Below are positions 23,614 to 32,590 of a stretch of DNA of 64,000 bases, piece after piece. Below the pieces are notes generated by a model. It was given only the letters and a program-made list of their open reading frames with translations, had not been told where the DNA came from and searched no databases. The stretch comes from Variovorax sp. V213. Its GTDB lineage: Bacteria; Pseudomonadota; Gammaproteobacteria; Burkholderiales; Burkholderiaceae_C. Within the stretch, counting starts at the first letter, position 1, and every line of letters begins with the position of its first letter. The translations under genes were made by a program, and so were the position numbers. Location: contig NZ_AP028664.1 of assembly GCF_041154455.1 (NCBI RefSeq), forward strand, positions 1,737,001-1,801,000, given 5' to 3'.

Positions 23614-24894
23614 ATGACCGTATTCATCTTCCTCGGCTCGTTGCTCGCCGCCATGGCGCTGGGCATTCCCATTGCCTATTCGCTGCTGCTCTCGGGCGTG
23701 GCGCTGATGTACCACCTCGACCTGTTCGACGCGCAGATCCTGGCGCAGAACGTGGTGAACGGCGCCGACAGCTTCCCGCTGCTTGCCGTTCCCTTCTTCA
23801 TGCTGGCCGGCGAGATCATGAATGTCGGCGGCCTTTCCAAGCGCATCGTCAACCTCGCCCTGACGCTCGTCGGCCATCGCCGCGGCGGCCTGGGCTTCGT
23901 GGCCATCCTGGCGGCCTGCCTGCTGGCCGCGCTGTCGGGCTCGGCGGTAGCGGACACCGCGGCGCTCGCGGCGCTGCTGCTGCCGATGATGGTGCGTGCG
24001 GGCCACGACAAGGCGCGTGCCGCGGGTCTCATCGCCTCGGCCGGCATCATCGCGCCGGTCATTCCGCCGTCGATCGGGTTCGTGATCTTCGGCGTTGCGG
24101 CCAACGTGTCGATCAGCAAGCTGTTCCTCGCGGGCATCGTGCCCGGCATCATGCTGGGGCTGGGCATCGCCGTCGCGTGGTGGTGGGTCGCCAAGCGCGA
24201 AAATATCCAGCCGGCGCCCAAGGCCACCGGCGCCGAGCGCGCGAAGGCCTTCAAGGAGTCGCTGTGGGCGTTGTTCCTTCCTGTGATCGTGCTGGTGGGT
24301 CTCAAGATGGGCGTGTTCACGCCCACCGAGGCAGCCGTCGTCGCGGCTGTGTACGCGCTGTTCGTCGCGATGGTGGTCTACCGCGAGATGAGCGTCGCTC
24401 AGCTCTACGAGGTCTTCGTGAGCGCGGCCAAGACCACGGCCGTGATCATGTTCCTGGTGGCCGCGGCCATGGTTTCGGCCTGGCTCATCACGGTGGCCGA
24501 CCTGCCGAGCAAGCTCATCAGCCTGCTGGAGCCCTTCATGGGCAACAAGACCTTGCTGCTGATTGCGATCATGGTGCTCGTGATGGCGGTCGGCACGGCC
24601 ATGGACATGACGCCGACCATCCTGATTCTCACGCCGGTGCTGATGCCGGTGGTCAAGGCCGCGGGCATCGACCCGGTCTACTTCGGCGTGCTGTTCATCA
24701 TCAACAACGCCATCGGGCTGATCACGCCTCCGGTGGGCACCGTGCTCAACGTCGTGGCGGGCGTCGGCAAGATGAAGATGGACGAGGTGACGCGCGGCGT
24801 GCTGCCGTTCATGACGGCGCAGTTCATCGTGATGTTCCTGCTCGTATTTTTTCCCTCGCTGGTGCTGGTGCCCATGCGCTGGTTTGCCAACTGA
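23614..24894 (+). CDS. dctM: TRAP transporter large membrane subunit (DctM)
   Basis: A 426-residue polytopic DctM-family protein with 11-12 hydrophobic helices. Family marks are AVPFFMLAGEIMNVGGLSKR, ALSGSAVADTAALAALLLP, AGIIAPVIPPSIGFVIFGV and INNAIGLITPPVGTVLN. Length is normal for the family. Placed between dctQ and dctP within the hydroaromatic operon. The likely cargo is the acid handled by the flanking AroE-like enzymes. Confidence 0.93.
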   Translation: MTVFIFLGSLLAAMALGIPIAYSLLLSGVALMYHLDLFDAQILAQNVVNGADSFPLLAVPFFMLAGEIMNVGGLSKRIVNLALTLVGHRRGGLGFVAILAACLLAALSGSAVADTAALAALLLPMMVRAGHDKARAAGLIASAGIIAPVIPPSIGFVIFGVAANVSISKLFLAGIVPGIMLGLGIAVAWWWVAKRENIQPAPKATGAERAKAFKESLWALFLPVIVLVGLKMGVFTPTEAAVVAAVYALFVAMVVYREMSVAQLYEVFVSAAKTTAVIMFLVAAAMVSAWLITVADLPSKLISLLEPFMGNKTLLLIAIMVLVMAVGTAMDMTPTILILTPVLMPVVKAAGIDPVYFGVLFIINNAIGLITPPVGTVLNVVAGVGKMKMDEVTRGVLPFMTAQFIVMFLLVFFPSLVLVPMRWFAN

Positions 24895-24945
24895 CCCCGC
24901 GTTCCACGTTCCCTGTTTCGATTCAAACCCCCAAGGAGACAAGCC

Positions 24946-25956
24946 ATGAAGAAGACCATCACCCGTGCCCTTTGCCTCGGCGTTGCAATGCTGCTGCCCG
25001 TGGCCGCGGCCGTTGCACAGGACATCAAGGAGCGTTCGATCAAGTTCGCGTTCCAGAACCAGGGCGATCATCCGCAGGCCCTGGGTGCGAAGAAGTTCGG
25101 CGAACTCGTCGCGCAGAAGTCGGGCAACAAGATGCAGGTCAAGCTGTTCCCCGGCGGCACGCTCGGCGGCGACGTGCAGACCGTCTCGGCCATCCAGGGC
25201 GGGACCATCGAGATGACCGTGCTCAATGCCGGCATCCTCTCCAACCAGGTCAAGGCCTTCGCGGTGTTCGATTTCCCGTTCCTGTTCGCCAACCCGCAGG
25301 AAGCCGACGCGGTGACCGATGGGCCTTTCGGCAAGAAGCTCTTTACTGAACTCGCTGCCAAGAACCTCATCGGCCTCGGGTACTGGGACCTCGGCTTTCG
25401 CAACGTGACCAACAGCAAGCGTCCGATCAACAAGGTGGAAGACCTGGCCGGCCTGAAGATCCGCGTGATCCAGTCGCCCATCTACATCGACCTCTTTACC
25501 GCGCTGGGTGCCAACGCCACGCCCATGCCGTTCCCCGAGCTCTACCCGGCGCTCGAGCAAAAGGCGGTCGATGGCCAGGAGAATCCGAACACCGTCATCC
25601 GCACGTCGAAGTTCGCCGAAGTGCAGAAGCACCTGGCGCTGACGCAGCACGTCTACAACCCGCAGGCGCTGATCGTCGGCAAGAAGCTCTGGGATTCGCT
25701 CAGCGATGCCGAGAAGAAGGTCATGACCGAGGCGGCCGCAGAAGCCACCAAGTTCGAGCGTGAAATGTCGCGTGGCCAGGCGCAAGCCGCTCTGGAGGAC
25801 CTCAAGAAGGCCGGCATGCAGGTGACCGAGTTCAGCCCCGCCGAAATGCAGCGCCTTCGCGACAAGGTCAAGCCGGTGGTGGACAAGCACAGTGCCCTGG
25901 TGGGCGAGGCCGTGGTGAAAGACCTGTACGCCGAGATCGCCAAGGTTCGAAAGTAA
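24946..25956 (+). CDS. dctP: TRAP transporter solute receptor (DctP)
   Basis: A 336-residue periplasmic receptor with a signal peptide ending AAVAQ (about residue 25). The DctP marks include KLFPGGTLGGDVQTVSAIQG, LGYWDLGFRNVTNSKRPI, LKIRVIQSP (Arg expected to pair with the ligand carboxylate) and KAVDGQENPNTVI. AAGGAGA precedes the ATG at 24946. Encoded directly after dctM and 25 bases before the second AroE-like gene. Ligand inferred to be a shikimate/quinate-like acid from context only. Confidence 0.92.
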   Translation: MKKTITRALCLGVAMLLPVAAAVAQDIKERSIKFAFQNQGDHPQALGAKKFGELVAQKSGNKMQVKLFPGGTLGGDVQTVSAIQGGTIEMTVLNAGILSNQVKAFAVFDFPFLFANPQEADAVTDGPFGKKLFTELAAKNLIGLGYWDLGFRNVTNSKRPINKVEDLAGLKIRVIQSPIYIDLFTALGANATPMPFPELYPALEQKAVDGQENPNTVIRTSKFAEVQKHLALTQHVYNPQALIVGKKLWDSLSDAEKKVMTEAAAEATKFEREMSRGQAQAALEDLKKAGMQVTEFSPAEMQRLRDKVKPVVDKHSALVGEAVVKDLYAEIAKVRK

Positions 25957-25981
25957 ATCCAAAAGCCAAGCGAAGGACTTC

Positions 25982-26815
25982 ATGATCACCGGCAAGACCA
26001 CCCTCGTGGCGCACCTGGGCTTTCCCACCGAAAGCTTCAAGGCGCCGATGATTTACAACCCCTGGTTCGAGAAGCAGGGCATCGACGCGGTCGTGGTGCC
26101 GATGGGCGTGAAGCCCGAGGACTATCCCGCGGCTTTCGCCGCGCTGTTCCGGCTCACCAACATCCGGGGCGCGCTGGTGACCATGCCGCACAAGATCACC
26201 ACCATGGGCCTGGTCGGCGAGGTAACGCCAACGGCACGGATCGCCGGTGCCTGCAACGCCGTGCTCAAGCGCGCCGACGGCACGCTGGTGGGCGACCAGT
26301 TCGACGGCGCGGGCTTTGTGCGCGGCGTTCTGCGCAAGGGCCGCGCGCTCGAGGGCGCGCGCGTGCTGGTTTCCGGAAGCGGGGGCGTGGGCTCCGCGAT
26401 CGCGGCTTCGCTCGCGGCGGCCGGCGTGGCGCAAATCGCGCTCTTCGACGCCAACACGGCTTCGGCCGATGCGCTTGCCGGACGCCTGCGCGCGCACTAT
26501 CCCGCGCTCGCCGTGTCCACGGGATCGAACGATCCGGCGGGCTTCGACGTGATCGTCAATGCCACGCCGCTGGGCATGAAGGAAGGCGATCCGCTGCCAT
26601 TCGACGTGGACCGCATCGCACCGTCGACCTTCGTCGGCGAGGTGGTCATGAAGTCGGAATACACGCCGCTGCTGCGCGCCGCGCTGGACAAGGGCTGCGC
26701 CGTGCAGGTGGGTACCGACATGTTGTTCGAGATGATTCCCGCATACCTTGAGTTTTTCGGCTTCGGCACCGCCACGGCCGACGCGCTGCGCGCCACGGCG
26801 AAGATCAGCTACTGA
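25982..26815 (+). CDS. Divergent shikimate/quinate dehydrogenase-like enzyme 2
   Basis: A 277-residue AroE-family protein. The catalytic Lys is K71 in TMPHK, with GDQFDGAGFVRGVL, the dinucleotide loop VLVSGSGGVGSAIAASLAAA and VNATPLGMKEGDPL. As in its paralogue, the SxSP clamp is changed: GFPTESFKAPMIYN has F and A where AroE has the two serines. The pair is related but not a recent duplicate. Two such enzymes in one operon suggest successive or alternative substrates. It ends the TRAP operon; pcaB follows after 97 bases. Confidence 0.85.
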   Translation: MITGKTTLVAHLGFPTESFKAPMIYNPWFEKQGIDAVVVPMGVKPEDYPAAFAALFRLTNIRGALVTMPHKITTMGLVGEVTPTARIAGACNAVLKRADGTLVGDQFDGAGFVRGVLRKGRALEGARVLVSGSGGVGSAIAASLAAAGVAQIALFDANTASADALAGRLRAHYPALAVSTGSNDPAGFDVIVNATPLGMKEGDPLPFDVDRIAPSTFVGEVVMKSEYTPLLRAALDKGCAVQVGTDMLFEMIPAYLEFFGFGTATADALRATAKISY

Positions 26816-26912
26816 AGTGCGGCGCCTTCGGGGTGGCCGTGCGGTCCAAGTGGCAGGCGCGGTGTAATGCGCGTTGCGCCCACCTGATTTTTTTACGCAA
26901 GAGGCGTTCACC

Positions 26913-28124
26913 ATGAGTATTTTTGAAGGCTTTCTTTCCACGTCCGAGACGCTCTCCGCCTTCAGCGATCACAACTTCGTCGATGCCATGCTTCGCTTCG
27001 AGGCAGCATTGACCCGTGCGCAGGCCGCGCTCGGATTGGTGCCGGAAACGGCCGCGCATTCGATTGTCGGCAGCTGCAAGGTCGAGCTGTTCGACGTGGC
27101 GAAGATCGTGCGCGACAGCGGCCGCGCCGGCAGCGTCGCGATTCCACTGGTCAAGGCATTGAAGGAGGCCGTGGGCCTGTTCAATCCCGCTGCCGTGCCC
27201 TTCGTGCATTTCGGCAGCACCAGCCAGGACGTGATCGATACTGCCATGGCACTGGTCACGCGCGAAGGCATCGCGCTGATCGAAGCCGATGTCGACCGCG
27301 CCATCGAGGCGCTGCTGCAGCACGCCACGCAGCATGCGGCCACGCCGATTCTTGCGCGCACGCTGATGCAGCCCGCCTCGGTCACGAGCTTCGGCCTCAA
27401 ATGCGCCGGCTGGGCAGCGCCCCTGGTGCGCAGCCGTGCGCGGCTGCAAACGGCCGCGCGCCACGCGCTGAACGTGCAGCTCGGCGGCGCCGTCGGCACG
27501 CTCGCGCAGATGAAGGGGCAGGGCCCGGCGGTCGTGCAGCGCGTGGCGGACGAACTCGGTCTCGGCAACGCCGGCGCCACCTGGCACACGCAGCGGGACG
27601 AATGGGTCGCGCTCGGCTGCGAGCTGGGGCTGCTCACGGGCAGTCTGGGCAAGATCGCGCGCGACATCTCGCTCATGGGCCAGTACGAGGTCGGCGAGGT
27701 GGCCGAACCCACCGAGCCGGGCCGCGGTGGTTCCTCGGCGATGCCGCACAAGCGCAACCCCGTGGCCGCCATGGTTGCGCTGGCCGCGGCCCAGCGCGCG
27801 CCGCAGCGCGTGGCCGCGCTGCTGGCCGCAATGCCGCAGGAGCACGAGCGCGCGCTCGGCGGCTGGCAGGCCGAACTGGCTGAATGGCCGCAGCTGCTCA
27901 TGTCTGCGCATGGCAGCGCGCGCGCGCTGGCCGGTGCGCTGCCGAGCTTGCAGATCGACGCGGCGCGCATGCGTGCCAACATCGACACTCTGCGCGCGGA
28001 GCTGCCGCGCGAGGCCGCGGACGAATGGTTCGACCCCGCCCTGGCCGGGGGCGCCGGCGAAACCGCGCTGCTGCAAGTGGCGGCCTTGCGCGCCCAACTG
28101 ACTGCGAAAGACACATCCCGATGA
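26913..28124 (+). CDS. pcaB: 3-carboxy-cis,cis-muconate cycloisomerase
   Basis: A 403-residue fumarase/aspartase-superfamily enzyme. It has the superfamily signature GSSAMPHKRNPV (~271-282) and the earlier motif HFGSTSQDVIDTAMAL. It is shorter than the ~450-residue Pseudomonas enzyme, but the core is complete. It converts the ring-cleavage product of protocatechuate into gamma-carboxymuconolactone. Start 26913 is preceded by GAGGCG. Its stop overlaps pcaC by ATGA. First gene of a four-gene overlapping run pcaB-pcaC-MFS-pcaD. Confidence 0.92.
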   Translation: MSIFEGFLSTSETLSAFSDHNFVDAMLRFEAALTRAQAALGLVPETAAHSIVGSCKVELFDVAKIVRDSGRAGSVAIPLVKALKEAVGLFNPAAVPFVHFGSTSQDVIDTAMALVTREGIALIEADVDRAIEALLQHATQHAATPILARTLMQPASVTSFGLKCAGWAAPLVRSRARLQTAARHALNVQLGGAVGTLAQMKGQGPAVVQRVADELGLGNAGATWHTQRDEWVALGCELGLLTGSLGKIARDISLMGQYEVGEVAEPTEPGRGGSSAMPHKRNPVAAMVALAAAQRAPQRVAALLAAMPQEHERALGGWQAELAEWPQLLMSAHGSARALAGALPSLQIDAARMRANIDTLRAELPREAADEWFDPALAGGAGETALLQVAALRAQLTAKDTSR

Positions 28125-28549
28125 CCGACCAAGCAAGCACACCTCCCGCCAGCGACTACGAAGCCGGGCTCGTCAACCGCCGCCGCGTGCTGGGCGATGC
28201 GTGGGTCGACAAGTCGCTGGCCAACCGCAACGAGTTCAACGCCGAGTTCCAGGAGCTCATCACCCGCCACGCCTGGAACGACATCTGGGGCCGCCCGGCG
28301 CTGGGCGACAAGACGCGCCGCTACATGGTGCTGTCGATGATGCTGGGCATCCACGCCTATGAAGAATTCGCGATGCACGTGCGCGCCGCACTCGACGGGC
28401 CGCCCGAGTCGCGCCTGACGCCCGAGGACATCAAGGAAGTCATCATGATGGCGGCCATTTATTGCGGCGTGCCGGTGGCCAACCACGCCTTCGGCATCGC
28501 AACCGGCATCCTGCGCGAAAAGGGCTTGCTGGCCGCGCCTGCGCAGTGA
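28121..28549 (+). CDS. pcaC: 4-carboxymuconolactone decarboxylase
   Basis: A 142-residue small alpha-helical enzyme of the CMD family. Marker segments are RRRVLGDAWVDKSLAN, ITRHAWNDIWGRP, YCGVPVANHAFGIA and a length typical of stand-alone PcaC. It decarboxylates gamma-carboxymuconolactone to beta-ketoadipate enol-lactone. ATGA overlap with pcaB and GTGA overlap with the following MFS gene show tight coupling. Confidence 0.93.
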   Translation: MTDQASTPPASDYEAGLVNRRRVLGDAWVDKSLANRNEFNAEFQELITRHAWNDIWGRPALGDKTRRYMVLSMMLGIHAYEEFAMHVRAALDGPPESRLTPEDIKEVIMMAAIYCGVPVANHAFGIATGILREKGLLAAPAQ

Positions 28550-29766
28550 CGCGGCCCGGGCTTCGCGAGCGCCGCCGGTTCGAGGTCGGCTTCAGCCTGC
28601 TGTTGCCGCTGCTGCTGGCGGCACAGCCCATGGCCACCGACAGCTACCTGCCCGCACTGCCCGCCATCGCGAAGGAGCTGGGCTCGGCCAGCACCAGCCT
28701 CACGCTGTTCGTGCTGGCCTTCGGCTTTGCGCAATTGCTCTGCGGGCCGCTGGCCGATCGTTTCGGCCGCCGGCCGGTGTTGCTGGCGGGGCTCGGCTGC
28801 TATGTGGTCGCCGCACTCGGCGGTGCGTTCGCCGGCAGCGTGGCGGTGCTTGCGGGCTGGCGCACACTGCAGGGTTTTTCGATGGCGGCCATCCTCGTGT
28901 GTGCGCGCGCGGCGGTGCGCGACCTCTATCCCGCGCACGAAGGCCCGCACATCATGGCGCGCGGGCTCACGGGCCTGGGCGTGGTGGGCTTGCTGGCGCC
29001 GCTGCTGGGCGCATGGCTGGTGCAAGGCGCCGGCTGGCGCTGGGTGATGGCCTCGATGGCGCTCTACGCGCTGCTGCTGCTAGCCTTTTGCTGGCGTTCG
29101 TTCGGCGAAACGCGGCGGCCGCTGGCGGGCGATCTTTCGGCGCCGCGCGGCAGCGCCCGCGCCGTGTTCGCGAGCCGCAGCTTTCGGGCCTGGGCCTCGT
29201 TGGCCGCCACCACCTACGGCGGCCTTTTCTGCTTCCTGTTGCTCTCGCCGATGGTCTACATCGGCTATCTGGGCTGGTCGCCCGCCATGTACGGCTGGAT
29301 TCCGGCGGGCGGCTCGCTGGTCTACATCTTCAGCACCACCCTGTGCCGGCGCCTGCTGCGCAAGCACGGGCCGGTGCGCACCGTGCAGCTTGGCGCCACG
29401 CTGAGCATGGCCGGCGCATCGATCCAGGCGCTGGGCTGCTGGCTGGCGCCGTACAGTGCCGTGCCGCTGCTTGTGGGGCATGCGGTCTATTCCCTGGGCC
29501 ACGGCATCCACCAGCCCTGCGGACAGGCCGGCGCCGTGGGCGATTTGCCGCACCTGGCGGGCCGGGCCGTGTCGTGGTCGGGCTTCGGCATGATGATGGT
29601 GGCGTTCAGCGCCGGGCAGCTTGCGGCACAGTTCGTCGACAACGATTTTTCGAATGGCGCCTGGCCGATGGTCGTGCCGATGCTGCTCGCGGGTTGCGTG
29701 CTGCTGGCCATCGCGTTCCTGTGGCTGCCGCGTCTTCAACATCCGATGAAAAAGGAATCACCATGA
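28546..29766 (+). CDS. Bcr/CflA-type MFS transporter in the pca operon
   Basis: A 406-residue, 12-helix MFS protein. The helix 2-3 loop motif is GPLADRFGRRPVLLAGL, and helix 1 ends with the Bcr/CflA mark QPMATDSYLPALPAIAKELG. The GTG at 28546 overlaps the pcaC stop (GTGA), and its own stop overlaps pcaD (ATGA), so it is locked into the operon. Family members are drug-type exporters. Placement between two enzymes suggests efflux or uptake of a pathway acid or a toxic intermediate. Substrate not known. Confidence 0.85.
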   Translation: MTRPGLRERRRFEVGFSLLLPLLLAAQPMATDSYLPALPAIAKELGSASTSLTLFVLAFGFAQLLCGPLADRFGRRPVLLAGLGCYVVAALGGAFAGSVAVLAGWRTLQGFSMAAILVCARAAVRDLYPAHEGPHIMARGLTGLGVVGLLAPLLGAWLVQGAGWRWVMASMALYALLLLAFCWRSFGETRRPLAGDLSAPRGSARAVFASRSFRAWASLAATTYGGLFCFLLLSPMVYIGYLGWSPAMYGWIPAGGSLVYIFSTTLCRRLLRKHGPVRTVQLGATLSMAGASIQALGCWLAPYSAVPLLVGHAVYSLGHGIHQPCGQAGAVGDLPHLAGRAVSWSGFGMMMVAFSAGQLAAQFVDNDFSNGAWPMVVPMLLAGCVLLAIAFLWLPRLQHPMKKESP

Positions 29767-30527
29767 CCCGTTTGAATGTCGTCCGCGAAGGCAGCGGCCC
29801 CTTCGTCGTGCTGAGCCACGCGCTCGGCTGCGACCTGCACATGTGGGACGGCGTGGCCGAGCAGCTCGCGCGCGCCCACACCGTGATCCGCTACGACCAT
29901 CGCAACCATGGCGGCTCGGAGGTGGTGCCGGGCGCGCTGCGCGTCGAAACGCTGGCGCAGGACGCGGCCGAGCTCATCCAGCGCGAGGCGGGCGCAGAGC
30001 CGGTGCACTTCGTCGGCCTGTCGATGGGCGGCATGACCGCGCAGGCGCTGGCGGTGCGGCATCCCGAACTGCTGCGCAGCGTGGTGATCGCGAATTCGTC
30101 GGCCCACTATCCCGACCAGTCGCCGTGGCGTGCCCGCGTCGAAACGGTGGCAGCCAAGGGCGTGGCCGCCATTGCGCCGGGCGCGGTGTCTCGCTGGCTC
30201 ACGCACGGTTTCGTCACCACCGGGGAGGGCAAGGCCGCGGCCCAGGCGCTGAACGACGTGCTGGTGCGCACCGATCCGCAGGGCTACATCGAGAGCTGCA
30301 ACGCCGTGGCCGCCATCGATTTTCGCGAGAGCAACCACCGCATCGCCGTACCGACGCTGGTGATTGCCGGCCTGCAGGACGAAGCGACGCCGCCGGCAAT
30401 GTCCGAATCCATGGTGGCCGCGATTCCCCGTGCGCGCCTGGCCACCATCGATGCGGCGCACCTGAGCGCTGTGGAGCGGCCGGTCGAGTTTGCCCAGCTG
30501 CTGATCGATTACTGGCGCAGCCTCTGA
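29763..30527 (+). CDS. pcaD: 3-oxoadipate enol-lactonase
   Basis: A 254-residue alpha/beta hydrolase. The oxyanion region is LSHALGCDLHMWDGV, the nucleophile Ser lies in GLSMGG, the acid in GLQDEATPP and the catalytic His in DAAHLSAVERP. RYDHRNHGGSEV is typical of PcaD. It opens the enol-lactone to 3-oxoadipate. The start overlaps the MFS stop by ATGA. The next enzymes (CoA transferase and thiolase) are not in the window. Confidence 0.93.
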   Translation: MTRLNVVREGSGPFVVLSHALGCDLHMWDGVAEQLARAHTVIRYDHRNHGGSEVVPGALRVETLAQDAAELIQREAGAEPVHFVGLSMGGMTAQALAVRHPELLRSVVIANSSAHYPDQSPWRARVETVAAKGVAAIAPGAVSRWLTHGFVTTGEGKAAAQALNDVLVRTDPQGYIESCNAVAAIDFRESNHRIAVPTLVIAGLQDEATPPAMSESMVAAIPRARLATIDAAHLSAVERPVEFAQLLIDYWRSL

Positions 30528-30565
30528 AAAAAACCGCATGCGGCGGGGGCGGCTTGCCTAGGTGT

Positions 30566-30613
30566 AACCCCTGTTTCGTGCGAACAGTGGACGTAGGCGT
30601 CCGATTATCGAAC
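30566..30613. promoter_or_regulatory. Candidate IclR operator before quiC
   Basis: AACCCCTGTTTCGTGCGAAC at 30566-30585 and CGATTATCGAAC at 30602-30613 both end in CGAAC, with ends 28 bases apart, close to whole helical turns. The second is the reverse complement of the PcaR/PcaU word GTTCGATAATCG. Related sequence lies at 21921-21952, so the IclR protein at 21076-21870 is the likely binder. Confidence 0.6.
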
Positions 30614-30668
30614 GCGACCAGGGTGCGAAGCGTTGTGACGGTTGGCGGGTGTTCCTACAGTCACCCCC

Positions 30669-32561
30669 ATGCATCGCTCCATTGCCACCGTCTCTCTCAG
30701 CGGCACGCTTCGCCAGAAGCTCGAAGCCGTTTCGGCCGCGGGATTCGACGGCATCGAGCTGTTCGAGGCCGACTTCGTCAACTTCAAGGGCAGCGCCGCC
30801 GAGCTGGGCCGCATCGCGGCGGACCTTGGCCTTTCGATCGACCTGTACCAGCCGTTCCGCGACTTCGAGGGCATGCCCGAGGCGCAGTTCCGCCGCAGCC
30901 TGGAGCGCGCCGAGCGCAAGTTCGACCTGATGGAGGCGATGGGCGCGCCGACGATGCTGTGCTGCTCGAACACCTCGCCGCTGGCCATCGACGACCCGGT
31001 ACTCGCCGCAGCCCAGCTGCACGAACTCGCGGAGCGTGCCGCCCGCCGCAACCTGCGCGTAGGCTTCGAGGCCCTGGCCTGGGGCCGCTTCACCTCGCTT
31101 TATGGCCAGGCCTGGAACATCGTGCGGCAGGCCGGCCATCCGAACCTCGGCCTGATCCTCGACAGCTTTCACACGCTGTCGCTGAAGGACGATCCCGCGG
31201 GCATCGCGGCGATTCCGGGCGACAGGATCTTCTTCCTGCAGATGGCCGACGCGCCGCTGCTCTCGATGGACGTGCTGCAGTGGGCCCGCCACCACCGCTC
31301 GTTTCCGGGACAGGGCGACTTCGACGTGATCGGGTTCTTCGAGCAGGTGCTGCGCGCGGGCTACACCGGGCCGCTGTCGCTGGAAATCTTCAACGACCTG
31401 TTCCGTGAGACGCCCAACCGGCGCACCGCCGTGGACGCGATGCGCTCGCTGCTGTACCTCGAAAGCGAGGCGCAGCGGCGGCTGGCGCCAGCCGCCGATG
31501 AACCTGCGCGCGCTCAGCGCGTCGAGCTGTTCAGCCCGCCCGCCGCGCCGGCGCTCTCGGGTCTGTCGTTCATCGAGTTCGCGGCGGACGAGGCATCGGC
31601 CCGTTCGCTCGGCACGCTGCTTGGGCAGCTCGGCTTCCGCCGCGTCGGCCGGCACCGCTCCAAAGCCGTGGTGCTGTACCGCCAGGGCGAGATCAACCTG
31701 ATCGTCAATGCCCAGCCGGATTCGTTCGCGCGCAGCCGCTTCGAAGCGCACGGTACCTCGGTCTGCGCGCTGGGCGTGCGCTGTGCCGATCCGATCGCTG
31801 CCGTCGACCGCGCGACCGCGATGCGCTCGCAGCGCCACGACAGCCCGGTCGGCCCCGATGAATTGAGCGTGCCTGCCATCGTGGCACCGGGCGGCAACCT
31901 CATCCATTTCGTTTCCGAGGCCCTGGGCGCCAACGGGCTGTACGAAGCCGATTTCATCCTCGAGGAAGACGCGGCAGCCGATGCCGGCGGCGCCGGCCTG
32001 ACGCAGATCGACCATGTGGCGCTGGGCCTGGCGGTCGACCAGCTCGACACCTGGGTGCTGTTCACGCGCGCCGTGCTGGGCCTGGAGCCGGGCGAAAGCC
32101 TGGAGCTGGCCGACCCGTTCGGCCTGATCCGCAGCCGGGGCGTGGCCAACGCCGGGCGCAGCGTGCGGCTGGTGCTCAACGTGTCGCTGAGCCAGCGCAC
32201 CCGCACCGCGCGCACGCTGAGCGTGACCGGCGGCGGCGCGGTGCACCACATCGCGCTGCGATGCGATGACATCTTCGAGAGCGTGGCGCGCCTGCGCGCC
32301 GCCGGCACGCGATTCGTGCCCATTTCGGACAACTACTACGACGACCTGGCCACGCGCATCGATCTGGATCCGGCGCTGCTCGCACGCCTGCGCGAGGCGG
32401 GTGTGCTGTTCGACCGTTCGCCCGCGGGCGACTACCTGCACATCTACACCGAGAACATCGAAGGCGGACTCTTCTTCGAACTGGCACAGCGCACCGCGGG
32501 CTACGACGCCTACGGTGCGCTCAACGCGCCCGCGCGCATGGCATCGCAGGCGCAGGCATAG
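30669..32561 (+). CDS. quiC: Fused 3-dehydroshikimate dehydratase / HPPD-like protein
   Basis: A 630-residue two-part protein. Residues 1-~285 are a TIM-barrel sugar-phosphate-isomerase domain with metal-site candidates in GFEALAWGRF, LILDSFHTLSL and SLEIFND. Residues ~290-630 form two VOC modules as in 4-hydroxyphenylpyruvate dioxygenase, with ligand-like His in QIDHVALGL and VHHIALRC and Glu in GGLFFELAQRTAGY. This fusion and length match QuiC1-type dehydratases of Pseudomonas, where the first domain makes protocatechuate from 3-dehydroshikimate. Start 30669 fixes the N-terminus at MHRSIATVSLSG. It has its own promoter region with an IclR-like site. Confidence 0.92.
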   Translation: MHRSIATVSLSGTLRQKLEAVSAAGFDGIELFEADFVNFKGSAAELGRIAADLGLSIDLYQPFRDFEGMPEAQFRRSLERAERKFDLMEAMGAPTMLCCSNTSPLAIDDPVLAAAQLHELAERAARRNLRVGFEALAWGRFTSLYGQAWNIVRQAGHPNLGLILDSFHTLSLKDDPAGIAAIPGDRIFFLQMADAPLLSMDVLQWARHHRSFPGQGDFDVIGFFEQVLRAGYTGPLSLEIFNDLFRETPNRRTAVDAMRSLLYLESEAQRRLAPAADEPARAQRVELFSPPAAPALSGLSFIEFAADEASARSLGTLLGQLGFRRVGRHRSKAVVLYRQGEINLIVNAQPDSFARSRFEAHGTSVCALGVRCADPIAAVDRATAMRSQRHDSPVGPDELSVPAIVAPGGNLIHFVSEALGANGLYEADFILEEDAAADAGGAGLTQIDHVALGLAVDQLDTWVLFTRAVLGLEPGESLELADPFGLIRSRGVANAGRSVRLVLNVSLSQRTRTARTLSVTGGGAVHHIALRCDDIFESVARLRAAGTRFVPISDNYYDDLATRIDLDPALLARLREAGVLFDRSPAGDYLHIYTENIEGGLFFELAQRTAGYDAYGALNAPARMASQAQA

Positions 32562-32590
32562 ATTTTTTTCGTCAACCCTGGAGACAAACC

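Noticed and set aside
22807..26040. 1077-codon minus-strand frame opposite the TRAP operon
   Set aside because: His/Arg/Glu-rich shadow product; plus-strand genes have ribosome sites and family motifs.
28462..28545. Upstream start for the MFS gene in the pca operon
   Set aside because: It would encode an Arg/Gly-rich leader inside pcaC; GTG 28546 with a GTGA overlap fits the operon and the family.
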